64,000 nt of DNA from Leuctra nigra (taxonomy: Eukaryota; Arthropoda; Insecta; Plecoptera; Leuctridae): assembly GCA_934045905.1 (NCBI GenBank), contig OW203768.1, forward strand, positions 11,064,316 to 11,128,315, in the 5' to 3' direction. Positions 11,277 to 26,200 of this stretch are shown piece by piece. Made by a program: the position numbers and the translations under genes. The notes beneath the pieces are model-generated. The model ran no database searches, had not been told where the DNA came from, and saw only the letters and a program-made list of their open reading frames with translations. Positions within the stretch are counted from its first letter, which is position 1. Every line of letters begins with the position of its first letter.

Positions 11277-14200
11277 CTATCTTCGCCACAGGCCTGAGAA
11301 AACCGTTCTTGGTCGTATGCTGTCATAGTACTGGTAGACGGGGACAGTGCAGGCTAAACAGCTAGCTGCAACAGAATGACGTGTAAAGCGTCTTAGTTTC
11401 TTGCATTTCATATCTCGATATAATATTCCTTCTTATGTCCGTTATACAACTTATTTTTATTCAATCACGCTCGTTTATTCATTCCTTGTATTACTATAAT
11501 CATTCCTCGAGTTATGAGTAATCTCATACTCCTTTACACAAATTCCATGTGTGTTTTTTATAATTTATAGTGTATTTTTTACTTGTTGATTTAAATATCT
11601 AATCTGCCCTTATCATTTTTTAATGACTGATATAAACATGTTCATCATGACTACCATGAAAAATAACAAATGAAAATGTTCTGACAGGATCAGAAAATAT
11701 CAGATTTTCAACCAATAAGACGATTTTGTAATTTTAAATACCTAATAAGAGGATTTAGATGAACATTTGTAAAATATAATGAAATGCTGGTCTTGTTAAC
11801 ATTGATAAATTTCAACTTTATCACGACGTGTAAATTTTTCAAACCATAAGACGATTTAAAAAAAATACGGTTTTGTTCAAAATCTGCATGCTACTGCAAA
11901 GCGTATAGGCACAATTTCAGCTCAATCGGAGGAACAGTGTGATTTCTATCATGCCAATATCATAAAAAACATACAAAGAAGCCGCATTCTCAATTCTGAT
12001 TTGGATGCAACAGAAAATGCGTACAATGAGATGAATCCACGTACCATATATAACGATTGACATTACTATCTCTGAGATGCCAGTTGTACCAGAATAATCA
12101 TTTGCCCCGCGCTCTCGCTTGTCAGTCAGAAAAACGACGCCGGCTGCAAACAGCAGTAGACAGTGGACAGTGGACCACGGCACATGGTAGATCATGAAGC
12201 CCAGAACACATGGGCGAGACTTGGCAGCATCTTCTGATCCCTAGTGAACACATCGCTTGTCAGTCATTAGAGCGACGCCGGCTGCAAACAGCAGTAGACA
12301 GTGGACAGTGGACCACGGCACATGGTAGATCATGAAGCCCAGAACACATGGGCGAGACTTGGCAGCATCTTCTGATCCCTAGTGAACACATCGCTTGTCA
12401 GTCATTAGAGCGACGCCGGCTGCAAACAGCAGTAGACAGTGGACAGTGGACCACGGCACATGGTAGATCATGAAGCCCAGAACACATGGGCGAGACTTGG
12501 CAGCATCTTCTGATCCCTAGTGAACACATCGCTTGTCAGTCATTAGAGCGACGCCGGCTGCGAACAGCAGTAGACAGTGGACAGTGGACCACGGCACATG
12601 GTAGATCATGAAGCCCAGAACACATGGGCGAGACTTCGCAGCATCTTCTGATCCCTAGTGAACACATCGCTTGTCAGTCATTAGAGCGACGCCGGCTGCA
12701 AACAGCAGTAGACAGTGGACAGTGGACCACGGCACATGGTAGATCATGAAGCCCAGAACACATGGGCGAGACTTCGCAGCATCTTCTGATCCCTAGTGAA
12801 CACATCGCTTGTCAGTCATTAGAGCAACGCCGGCTGCAAACAGCGGTAGACAGTGGACAGTGGACCACGGCACATGGTAGATCATGAAGCCCAGAACACA
12901 TGGGCGAGACTTCGCAGCATCTTCTGATCCCTAGTGAACACATCGCTTGTCAGTCATTAGAGCGACGCCGGCTGCAAACAGCAGTAGACAGTGGACAGTG
13001 GACCACGGCACATGGTAGATCATGAAGCCCAGAACACATGGGCGAGACTTGGCAGCATCTTCTGATCCCTAGTGAACACATCGCTTGTCAGTCATTAGAG
13101 CGACGCCGGCTGCAAACAGCAGTAGACAGTGGACAGTGGACCACGGCACATGGTAGATCATGAAGCCCAGAACACATGGGCGAGACTTCGCAGCATCTTC
13201 TGATCCCTAGTGAACACATCGCTTGTCAGTCATTAGAGCGACGCCGGCTGCAAACAGCAGTAGACAGTGGACAGTGGACCACGGCACATGGTAGATCATG
13301 AAGCCCAGAACACATGGGCGAGACTTCGCAGCATCTTCTGATCCCTAGTGAACACATCGCTTGTCAGTCATTAGAGCGACGCCGGCTGCAAACAGCAGTA
13401 GACAGTGGACAGTGGACCACGGCACATGGTAGATCATGAAGCCCAGAACACATGGGCGAGACTTGGCAGCATCTTCTAATCCCTAGTGAACACATCGCTT
13501 GTCAGTCATTAGAGCAACGCCGGCTGCAAACAGCAGTAGACAGTGGACAGTGGACCACGGCACATGGTAGATCATGAAGCCCAGAACACATGGGCGAGAC
13601 TTGGCAGCATCTTCTGATCCCTAGTGAACACATCGCTTGTCAGTCATTAGAGCAACGCCGGCTGCAAACAGCAGTAGACAGTGGATAGTGGACCACGGCA
13701 CATGGTAGATCATGAAGCCCAGAACACATGGGCGAGACTTAGCAGCATCTTCTGATCCCTAGTGAACACATCGCTTGTCAGTCATTAGAGCGACGCCGGC
13801 TGCAAACAGCAGTAGACAGTGGACAGTGGACCACGGCACATGGTAGATCATGAAGCCCAGAACACATGGGCGAGACTTGGCAGCATCTTCTGATCCCTAG
13901 TGAACACATCGCGAGTCAGTCATTAGAGCAACGCCGGCTGCAAACAGCAGTAGACAGTGGACAGTGGACCACGGCACATGGTAGATCATGAAGCCCAGAA
14001 CACATGGGCGAGACTTGGCAGCATCTTCTAATCCCTAGTGAACACATCGCTTGTCAGTCATTAGAGCAACGCCGGCTGCAAACAGCAGTAGACAGTGGAC
14101 AGTGGACCACGGCACATGGTAGATCATGAAGCCCAGAACACATGGGCGAGACTTGGCAGCATCTTCTGATCCCTAGTGAACACATCGCTTGTCAGTCATT

Positions 14201-17200
14201 AGAGCGACGCCGGCTGCGAACAGCAGTAGACAGTGGACAGTGGACCACGGCACATGGTAGATCATGAAGCCCAGAACACATGGGCGAGACTTGGCAGCAT
14301 TTTCTGATCCCTAGTGAACACATCGCTTGTCAGTCATTAGAGCAACGCCGGCTGCAAACAGCGGTAGACAGTGGACAGTGGACCACGGCACATGGTAGAT
14401 CATGAAGCCCAGAACACATGGGCGAGACTTTGCAGCATCTTCTGATCCCTAGTGAACACATCGCTTGTCAGTCATTAGAGCGACGCCGGCTGCAAACAGC
14501 AGTAGACAGTGGACAGTGGACCACGGCACATGGTAGATCATGAAGCCCAGAACACATGGGCGAGACTTGGCAGCATCTTCTGATCCCTAGTGAACACATC
14601 GCGAGTCAGTCATTAGAGCAACGCCGGCTGCAAACAGCAGTAGACAGTGGACAGTGGACCACGGCACATGGTAGATCATGAAGCCCAGAACACATGGGCG
14701 AGACTTGGCAGCATCTTCTAATCCCTAGTGAACACATCGCTTGTCAGTCATTAGAGCAACGCCGGCTGCAAACAGCAGTAGACAGTGGACAGTGGACCAC
14801 GGCACATGGTAGATCATGAAGCCCAGAACACATGGGCGAGACTTGGCAGCATCTTCTGATCCCTAGTGAACACATCGCTTGTCAGTCATTAGAGCGACGC
14901 CGGCTGCAAACAGCAGTAGACAGTGGACAGTGGACCACGGCACATGGTAGATCATGAAGCCCAGAACACATGGGCGAGACTTCGCAGCATCTTCTGATCC
15001 CTAGTGAACACATCGCTTGTCAGTCATTAGAGCGACGCCGGCTGCAAACAGCAGTAGACAGTGGACAGTGGACCACGGCACATGGTAGATCATGAAGCCC
15101 AGAACACATGGGCGAGACTTCGCAGCATCTTCTGATCCCTAGTGAACACATCGCTTGTCAGTCATTAGAGCAACGCCGGCTGCAAACAGCAGTAGACAGT
15201 GGACAGTGGACCACGGCACATGGTAGATCATGAAGCCCAGAACACATAGGCGAGACTTCGCAGCATCTTCTGATCCCTAGTGAACACATCGCTTGTCAGT
15301 CATTAGAGCGACGCCGGCTGCAAACAGCAGTAGACAGTGGACAGTGGACCACGGCACATGGTAGATCATGAAGCCCAGAACACATAGGCGAGACTTCGCA
15401 GCATCTTCTGATCCCTAGTGAACACATCGCTTGTCAGTCATTAGAGCAACGCCGGCTGCAAACAGCAGTAGACAGTGGACAGTGGACCACGGCACATGGT
15501 AGATCATGAAGCCCAGAACACATGGGCGAGACTTCGCAGCATCTTCTGATCCCTAGTGAACACATCGCTTGTCAGTCATTAGAGCGACGCCGGCTGCAAA
15601 CAGCAGTAGACAGTGGACAGTGGACCACGGCACATGGTAGATCATGAAGCCCAGAACACATGGGCGAGACTTGGCAGCATCTTCTGATCCCTAGTGAACA
15701 CATCGCTTGTCAGTCATTAGAGCAACGCCGGCTGCAAACAGCAGTAGACAGTAGACAGTGGACCACGGCACATGGTAGATCATGAAGCCCAGAACACATG
15801 GGCGAGACTTGGCAGCATCTTCTGATCCCTAGTGAACACATCGCTTGTCAGTCATTAGAGCAACGCCGGCTGCAAACAGCAGAAGACAGTGGACAGTGGA
15901 CCACGGCACATGGAAGATCATGAAGCCCAGAACACATGGGCGAGACTTCGCAGCATCTTCTGATCCCTAGTGAACACATCGCGAGTCAGTCATTAGAGCA
16001 ACGCCGGCTGCAAACAGCAGTAGACAGTGGACAGTGGACCACGGCACATGGTAGATCATGAAGCCCAGAACACATGGGCGAGACTTCGCAGCATCTTCTG
16101 ATCCCTAGTGAACACATCGCTTGTCAGTCATTAGAGCGACGCCGGCTGCAAACAGCAGTAGACAGTGGACAGTGGACCACGGCACATGGTAGATCATGAA
16201 GCCCAGAACACATGGGCGAGACTTGGCAGCATCTTCTGATCCCTAGTGAACACATCGCTTGTCAGTCATTAGAGCAACGCCGGCTGCAAACAGCAGTAGA
16301 CAGTGGACAGTGGACCACGGCACATGGTAGATCATGAAGCCCAGAACACATGGGCGAGACTTGGCAGCATCTTCTGATCCCTAGTGAACACATCGCGAGT
16401 CAGTCATTAGAGCAACGCCGGCTGCAAACAGCAGTAGACAGTGGACAGTGGACCACGGCACATGGTAGATCATGAAGCCCAGAACACATGGGCGAGACTT
16501 GGCAGCATCTTCTGATCCCTAGTGAACACATCGCTTGTCAATCATTAGAGCGACGCCGGCTGCAAACAGCAGTAGACAGTGGACAGTGGACCACGGCACA
16601 TGGTAGATCATGAAGCCCAGAACACATGGGCGAGACTTCGCAGCATCTTCTGATCCCTAGTGAACACATCGCTTGTCAGTCATTAGAGCAACGCCGGCTG
16701 CGAACAGCAGTAGACAGTGGACAGTGGACCACGGCACATGGTAGATCATGAAGCCCAGAACACATGGGCGAGACTTGGCAGCATCTTCTGATCCCTAGTG
16801 AACACATCGCTTGTCAGTCATTAGAGCGACGCCGGCTGCAAACAGCAGTAGACAGTGGACAGTGGACCACGGCACATGGTAGATCATGAAGCCCAGAACA
16901 CATGGGCGAGACTTGGCAGCATCTTCTGATCCCTAGTGAACACATCGCTTGTCAGTCATTAGAGCGACGCCGGCTGCAAACAGCAGTAGACAGTGGACAG
17001 TGGACCACGGCACATGGTAGATCATGAAGCCCAGAACACATGGGCGAGACTTGGCAGCATCTTCTGATCCCTAGTGAACACATCGCTTGTCAGTCATTAG
17101 AGCGACGCCGGCTGCAAACAGCAGTAGACAGTGGACAGTGGACCACGGCACATGGTAGATCATGAAGCCCAGAACACATGGGCGAGACTTCGCAGCATCT

Positions 17201-20200
17201 TCTGATCCCTAGTGAACACATCGCTTGTCAGTCATTAGAGCGACGCCGGCTGCAAACAGCAGTAGACAGTGGACAGTGGACCACGGCACATGGTAGATCA
17301 TGAAGCCAGAACACATGGGCGAGACTTCGCAGCATCTTCTGATCCCTAGTGAACACATCGCTTGTCAGTCATTAGAGCGACGCCGGCTGCAAACAGCAGT
17401 AGACAGTGGACAGTGGACCACGGCACATGGTAGATCATGAAGCCCAGAACACATGGGCGAGACTTGGCAGCATCTTCTAATCCCTAGTGAACACATCGCT
17501 TGTCAGTCATTAGAGCAACGCCGGCTGCAAACAGCAGTAGACAGTGGACAGTGGACCACGGCACATGGTAGATCATGAAGCCCAGAACACATGGGCGAGA
17601 CTTGGCAGCATCTTCTGATCCCTAGTGAACACATCGCTTGTCAGTCATTAGAGCAACGCCGGCTGCAAACAGCAGTAGACAGTGGATAGTGGACCACGGC
17701 ACATGGTAGATCATGAAGCCCAGAACACATGGGCGAGACTTGGCAGCATCTTCTGATCCCTAGTGAACACATCGCTTGTCAGTCATTAGAGCGACGCCGG
17801 CTGCAAACAGCAGTAGACAGTGGACAGTGGACCACGGCACATGGTAGATCATGAAGCCCAGAACACATGGGCGAGACTTGGCAGCATCTTCTGATCCCTA
17901 GTGAACACATCGCGAGTCAGTCATTAGAGCAACGCCGGCTGCAAACAGCAGTAGACAGTGGACAGTGGACCACGGCACATGGTAGATCATGAAGCCCAGA
18001 ACACATGGGCGAGACTTGGCAGCATCTTCTAATCCCTAGTGAACACATCGCTTGTCAGTCATTAGAGCAACGCCGGCTGCAAACAGCAGTAGACAGTGGA
18101 CAGTGGACCACGGCACATGGTAGATCATGAAGCCCAGAACACATGGGCGAGACTTGGCAGCATCTTCTGATCCCTAGTGAACACATCGCTTGTCAGTCAT
18201 TAGAGCGACGCCGGCTGCGAACAGCAGTAGACAGTGGACAGTGGACCACGGCACATGGTAGATCATGAAGCCCAGAACACATGGGCGAGACTTGGCAGCA
18301 TCTTCTGATCCCTAGTGAACACATCGCTTGTCAGTCATTAGAGCAACGCCGGCTGCAAACAGCAGTAGACAGTGGACAGTGGACCACGGCACATGGTAGA
18401 TTATGAAGCCCAGAACACATGGGCGAGACTTGGCAGCATCTTCTGATCCCTAGTGAACACATCGCGAGTCAGTCATTAGAGCAACGCCGGCTGCAAACAG
18501 CAGAAGACAGTGGACAGTGGACCACGGCACATGGTAGATCATGAAGCCCAGAACACATGGGCGAGACTTGGCAGCATCTTCTGATCCCTAGTGAACACAT
18601 CGCTTGTCAGTCATTAGAGCAACGCCGGCTGCGAACAGCAGTAGACAGTGGACAGTGGACCACGGCACATGGTAGATCATGAAGCCCAGAACACATGGGC
18701 GAGACTTTGCAGCATCTTCTGATCCCTAGTGAACACATCGCTTGTCAGTCATTAGAGCGACGCCGGCTGCAAACAGCAGTAGACAGTGGACAGTGGACCA
18801 CGGCACATGGTAGATCATGAAGCCCAGAACACATGGGCGAGACTTGGCAGCATCTTCTGATCCCTAGTGAACACATCGCGAGTCAGTCATTAGAGCAACG
18901 CCGGCTGCAAACAGCAGTAGACAGTGGACAGTGGACCACGGCACATGGTAGATCATGAAGCCCAGAACACATGGGCGAGACTTGGCAGCATCTTCTAATC
19001 CCTAGTGAACACATCGCTTGTCAGTCATTAGAGCAACGCCGGCTGCAAACAGCAGTAGACAGTGGACAGTGGACCACGGCACATGGTAGATCATGAAGCC
19101 CAGAACACATGGGCGAGACTTGGCAGCATCTTCTGATCCCTAGTGAACACATCGCTTGTCAGTCATTAGAGCGACGCCGGCTGCGAACAGCAGTAGACAG
19201 TGGACAGTGGACCACGGCACATGGTAGATCATGAAGCCCAGAACACATGGGCGAGACTTGGCAGCATCTTCTGATCCCTAGTGAACACATCGCTTGTCAG
19301 TCATTAGAGCAACGCCGGCTGCGAACAGCAGTAGACAGTGGACAGTGGACCACGGCACATGGTAGATCATGAAGCCCAGAACACATGGGCGAGACTTTGC
19401 AGCATCTTCTGATCCCTAGTGAACACATCGCTTGTCAGTCATTAGAGCGACGCCGGCTGCAAACAGCAGTAGACAGTGGACAGTGGACCACGGCACATGG
19501 TAGATCATGAAGCCCAGAACACATGGGCGAGACTTGGCAGCATCTTCTGATCCCTAGTGAACACATCGCTTGTCAGTCATTAGAGCGACGCCGGCTGCAA
19601 ACAGCAGTAGACAGTGGACAGTGGACCACGGCACATGGTAGATCATGAAGCCCAGAACACATGGGCGAGACTTCGCAGCATCTTCTGATCCCTAGTGAAC
19701 ACATCGCTTGTCAGTCATTAGAGCAACGCCGGCTGCAAACAGCAGTAGACAGTGGACAGTGGACCACGGCACATGGTAGATCATGAAGCCCAGAACACAT
19801 AGGCGAGACTTGGCAGCATCTTCTGATCCCTAGTGAACACATCGCTTGTCAGTCATTAGAGCGACGCCGGCTGCAAACAGCAGTAGACAGTGGACAGTGG
19901 ACCACGGCACATGGTAGATCATGAAGCCCAGAACACATGGGCGAGACTTGGCAGCATCTTCTGATCCCTAGTGAACACATCGCTTGTCAGTCATTAGAGC
20001 GACGCCGGCTGCAAACAGCAGTAGACAGTGGACAGTGGACCACGGCACATGGTAGATCATGAAGCCCAGAACACATGGGCGAGACTTCGCAGCATCTTCT
20101 GATCCCTAGTGAACACATCGCTTGTCAGTCATTAGAGCGACGCCGGCTGCAAACAGCAGTAGACAGTGGACAGTGGACCACGGCACATGGTAGATCATGA

Positions 20201-23200
20201 AGCCCAGAACACATGGGCGAGACTTGGCAGCATCTTCTGATCCCTAGTGAACACATCGCTTGTCAGTCATTAGAGCAACGCCGGCTGCAAACAGCAGTAG
20301 ACAGTGGACAGTGGACCACGGCACATGGTAGATCATGAAGCCCAGAACACATGGGCGAGACTTGGCAGCATCTTCTGATCCCTAGTGAACACATCGCTTG
20401 TCAGTCATTAGAGCAACGCCGGCTGCAAACAGCAGTAGACAGTGGACAGTGGACCACGGCACATGGTAGATCATGAAGCCCAGAACACATGGGCGAGACT
20501 TGGCAGCATCTTCTGATCCCTAGTGAACACATCGCTTGTCAGTCATTAGAGCGACGCCGGCTGCAAACAGCAGTAGACAGTGGACAGTGGACCACGGCAC
20601 ATGGTAGATCATGAAGCCCAGAACACATGGGCGAGACTTGGCAGCATCTTCTGATCCCTAGTGAACACATCGCTTGTCAGTCATTAGAGCGACGCCGGCT
20701 GCAAACAGCAGTAGACAGTGGACAGTGGACCACGGCACATGGTAGATCATGAAGCCCAGAACACATGGGCGAGACTTCGCAGCATCTTCTGATCCCTAGT
20801 GAACACATCGCTTGTCAGTCATTAGAGCGACGCCGGCTGCAAACAGCAGTAGACAGTGGACAGTGGACCACGGCACATGGTAGATCATGAAGCCCAGAAC
20901 ACATGGGCGAGACTTCGCAGCATCTTCTGATCCCTAGTGAACACATCGCTTGTCAGTCATTAGAGCGACGCCGGCTGCAAACAGCAGTAGACAGTGGACA
21001 GTGGACCACGGCACATGGTAGATCATGAAGCCCAGAACACATGGGCGAGACTTGGCAGCATCTTATAATCCCTAGTGAACACATCGCTTGTCAGTCATTA
21101 GAGCAACGCCGGCTGCAAACAGCAGTAGACAGTGGACAGTGGACCACGGCACATGGTAGATCATGAAGCCCAGAACACATGGGCGAGACTTGGCAGCATC
21201 TTCTGATCCCTAGTGAACACATCGCTTGTCAGTCATTAGAGCAACGCCGGCTGCAAACAGCAGTAGACAGTGGATAGTGGACCACGGCACATGGTAGATC
21301 ATGAAGCCCAGAACACATGGGCGAGACTTGGCAGCATCTTCTGATCCCTAGTGAACACATCGCTTGTCAGTCATTAGAGCGACGCCGGCTGCAAACAGCA
21401 GTAGACAGTGGACAGTGGACCACGGCACATGGTAGATCATGAAGCCCAGAACACATGGGCGAGACTTGGCAGCATCTTCTGATCCCTAGTGAACACATCG
21501 CGAGTCAGTCATTAGAGCAACGCCGGCTGCAAACAGCAGTAGACAGTGGACAGTGGACCACGGCACATGGTAGATCATGAAGCCCAGAACACATGGGCGA
21601 GACTTGGCAGCATCTTCTAATCCCTAGTGAACACATCGCTTGTCAGTCATTAGAGCAACGCCGGCTGCAAACAGCAGTAGACAGTGGACAGTGGACCACG
21701 GCACATGGTAGATCATGAAGCCCAGAACACATGGGCGAGACTTGGCAGCATCTTCTGATCCCTAGTGAACACATCGCTTGTCAGTCATTAGAGCGACGCC
21801 GGCTGCGAACAGCAGTAGACAGTGGACAGTGGACCACGGCACATGGTAGATCATGAAGCCCAGAACACATGGGCGAGACTTGGCAGCATTTTCTGATCCC
21901 TAGTGAACACATCGCTTGTCAGTCATTAGAGCAACGCCGGCTGCAAACAGCGGTAGACAGTGGACAGTGGACCACGGCACATGGTAGATCATGAAGCCCA
22001 GAACACATGGGCGAGACTTGGCAGCATCTTCTGATCCCTAGTGAACACATCGCTTGTCAGTCATTAGAGCAACGCCGGCTGCAAACAGCAGTAGACAGTG
22101 GACAGTGGACCACGGCACATGGTAGATTATGAAGCCCAGAACACATGGGCGAGACTTGGCAGCATCTTCTGATCCCTAGTGAACACATCGCGAGTCAGTC
22201 ATTAGAGCAACGCCGGCTGCAAACAGCAGAAGACAGTGGACAGTGGACCACGGCACATGGTAGATCATGAAGCCCAGAACACATGGGCGAGACTTGGCAG
22301 CATCTTCTGATCCCTAGTGAACACATCGCTTGTCAGTCATTAGAGCAACGCCGGCTGCGAACAGCAGTAGACAGTGGACAGTGGACCACGGCACATGGTA
22401 GATCATGAAGCCCAGAACACATGGGCGAGACTTTGCAGCATCTTCTGATCCCTAGTGAACACATCGCTTGTCAGTCATTAGAGCGACGCCGGCTGCAAAC
22501 AGCAGTAGACAGTGGACAGTGGACCACGGCACATGGTAGATCATGAAGCCCAGAACACATGGGCGAGACTTGGCAGCATCTTCTGATCCCTAGTGAACAC
22601 ATCGCGAGTCAGTCATTAGAGCAACGCCGGCTGCAAACAGCAGTAGACAGTGGACAGTGGACCACGGCACATGGTAGATCATGAAGCCCTGAACACATGG
22701 GCGAGACTTGGCAGCATCTTCTAATCCCTAGTGAACACATCGCTTGTCAGTCATTAGAGCAACGCCGGCTGCAAACAGCAGTAGACAGTGGACAGTGGAC
22801 CACGGCACATGGTAGATCATGAAGCCCAGAACACATGGGCGAGACTTGGCAGCATCTTCTGATCCCTAGTGAACACATCGCTTGTCAGTCATTAGAGCGA
22901 CGCCGGCTGCGAACAGCAGTAGACAGTGGACAGTGGACCACGGCACATGGTAGATCATGAAGCCCAGAACACATGGGCGAGACTTGGCAGCATCTTCTGA
23001 TCCCTAGTGAACACATCGCTTGTCAGTCATTAGAGCAACGCCGGCTGCGAACAGCAGTAGACAGTGGACAGTGGACCACGGCACATGGTAGATCATGAAG
23101 CCCAGAACACATGGGCGAGACTTTGCAGCATCTTCTGATCCCTAGTGAACACATCGCTTGTCAGTCATTAGAGCGACGCCGGCTGCAAACAGCAGTAGAC

Positions 23201-26200
23201 AGTGGACAGTGGACCACGGCACATGGTAGATCATGAAGCCCAGAACACATGGGCGAGACTTGGCAGCATCTTCTGATCCCTAGTGAACACATCGCTTGTC
23301 AGTCATTAGAGCGACGCCGGCTGCAAACAGCAGTAGACAGTGGACAGTGGACCACGGCACATGGTAGATCATGAAGCCCAGAACACATGGGCGAGACTTC
23401 GCAGCATCTTCTGATCCCTAGTGAACACATCGCTTGTCAGTCATTAGAGCGACGCCGGCTGCAAACAGCAGTAGACAGTGGACAGTGGACCACGGCACAT
23501 GGTAGATCATGAAGCCCAGAACACATGGGCGAGACTTGGCAGCATCTTCTGATCCCTAGTGAACACATCGCTTGTCAGTCATTAGAGCGACGCCGGCTGC
23601 AAACAGCAGTAGACAGTGGACAGTGGACCACGGCACATGGTAGATCATGAAGCCCAGAACACATGGGCGAGACTTGGCAGCATCTTCTGATCCCTAGTGA
23701 ACACATCGCTTGTCAGTCATTAGAGCGACGCCGGCTGCAAACAGCAGTAGACAGTGGACAGTGGACCACGGCACATGGTAGATCATGAAGCCCAGAACAC
23801 ATGGGCGAGACTTCGCAGCATCTTCTGATCCCTAGTGAACACATCGCTTGTCAGTCATTAGAGCGACGCCGGCTGCAAACAGCAGTAGACAGTGGACAGT
23901 GGACCACGGCACATGGTAGATCATGAAGCCCAGAACACATGGGCGAGACTTCGCAGCATCTTCTGATCCCTAGTGAACACATCGCTTGTCAGTCATTAGA
24001 GCGACGCCGGCTGCAAACAGCAGTAGACAGTGGACAGTGGACCACGGCACATGGTAGATCATGAAGCCCAGAACACATGGGCGAGACTTGGCAGCATCTT
24101 CTAATCCCTAGTGAACACATCGCTTGTCAGTCATTAGAGCAACGCCGGCTGCAAACAGCAGTAGACAGTGGACAGTGGACCACGGCACATGGTAGATCAT
24201 GAAGCCCAGAACACATGGGCGAGACTTGGCAGCATCTTCTGATCCCTAGTGAACACATCGCTTGTCAGTCATTAGAGCAACGCCGGCTGCAAACAGCAGT
24301 AGACAGTGGATAGTGGACCACGGCACATGGTAGATCATGAAGCCCAGAACACATGGGCGAGACTTGGCAGCATCTTCTGATCCCTAGTGAACACATCGCT
24401 TGTCAGTCATTAGAGCGACGCCGGCTGCAAACAGCAGTAGACAGTGGACAGTGGACCACGGCACATGGTAGATCATGAAGCCCAGAACACATGGGCGAGA
24501 CTTGGCAGCATCTTCTGATCCCTAGTGAACACATCGCGAGTCAGTCATTAGAGCAACGCCGGCTGCAAACAGCAGTAGACAGTGGACAGTGGACCACGGC
24601 ACATGGTAGATCATGAAGCCCAGAACACATGGGCGAGACTTGGCAGCATCTTCTAATCCCTAGTGAACACATCGCTTGTCAGTCATTAGAGCAACGCCGG
24701 CTGCAAACAGCAGTAGACAGTGGACAGTGGACCACGGCACATGGTAGATCATGAAGCCCAGAACACATGGGCGAGACTTGGCAGCATCTTCTGATCCCTA
24801 GTGAACACATCGCTTGTCAGTCATTAGAGCGACGCCGGCTGCGAACAGCAGTAGACAGTGGACAGTGGACCACGGCACATGGTAGATCATGAAGCCCAGA
24901 ACACATGGGCGAGACTTGGCAGCATTTTCTGATCCCTAGTGAACACATCGCTTGTCAGTCATTAGAGCAACGCCGGCTGCAAACAGCGGTAGACAGTGGA
25001 CAGTGGACCACGGCACATGGTAGATCATGAAGCCCAGAACACATGGGCGAGACTTGGCAGCATCTTCTGATCCCTAGTGAACACATCGCTTGTCAGTCAT
25101 TAGAGCAACGCCGGCTGCAAACAGCAGTAGACAGTGGACAGTGGACCACGGCACATGGTAGATTATGAAGCCCAGAACACATGGGCGAGACTTGGCAGCA
25201 TCTTCTGATCCCTAGTGAACACATCGCGAGTCAGTCATTAGAGCAACGCCGGCTGCAAACAGCAGAAGACAGTGGACAGTGGACCACGGCACATGGTAGA
25301 TCATGAAGCCCAGAACACATGGGCGAGACTTGGCAGCATCTTCTGATCCCTAGTTAACACATCGCTTGTCAGTCATTAGAGCAACGCCGGCTGCGAACAG
25401 CAGTAGAGAGTGGACAGTGGACCACGGCACATGGTAGATCATGAAGCCCAGAACACATGGGCGAGACTTTGCAGCATCTTCTGATCCCTAGTGAACACAT
25501 CGCTTGTCAGTCATTAGAGCGACGCCGGCTGCAAACAGCAGTAGACAGTGGACAGTGGACCACGGCACATGGTAGATCATGAAGCCCAGAACACATGGGC
25601 GAGACTTGGCAGCATCTTCTGATCCCTAGTGAACACATCGCGAGTCAGTCATTAGAGCAACGCCGGCTGCAAACAGCAGTAGACAGTGGACAGTGGACCA
25701 CGGCACATGGTAGATCATGAAGCCCAGAACACATGGGCGAGACTTGGCAGCATCTTCTGATCCCTAGTGAACACATCGCTTGTCAGTCATTAGAGCGACG
25801 CCGGCTGCGAACAGCAGTAGACAGTGGACAGTGGACCACGGCACATGGTAGATCATGAAGCCCAGAACACATGGGCGAGACTTGGCAGCATCTTCTGATC
25901 CCTAGTGAACACATCGCTTGTCAGTCATTAGAGCAACGCCGGCTGCGAACAGCAGTAGACAGTGGACAGTGGACCACGGCACATGGTAGATCATGAAGCC
26001 CAGAACACATGGGCGAGACTTTGCAGCATCTTCTGATCCCTAGTGAACACATCGCTTGTCAGTCATTAGAGCGACGCCGGCTGCAAACAGCAGTAGACAG
26101 TGGACAGTGGACCACGGCACATGGTAGATCATGAAGCCCAGAACACATGGGCGAGACTTGGCAGCATCTTCTGATCCCTAGTGAACACATCGCTTGTCAG

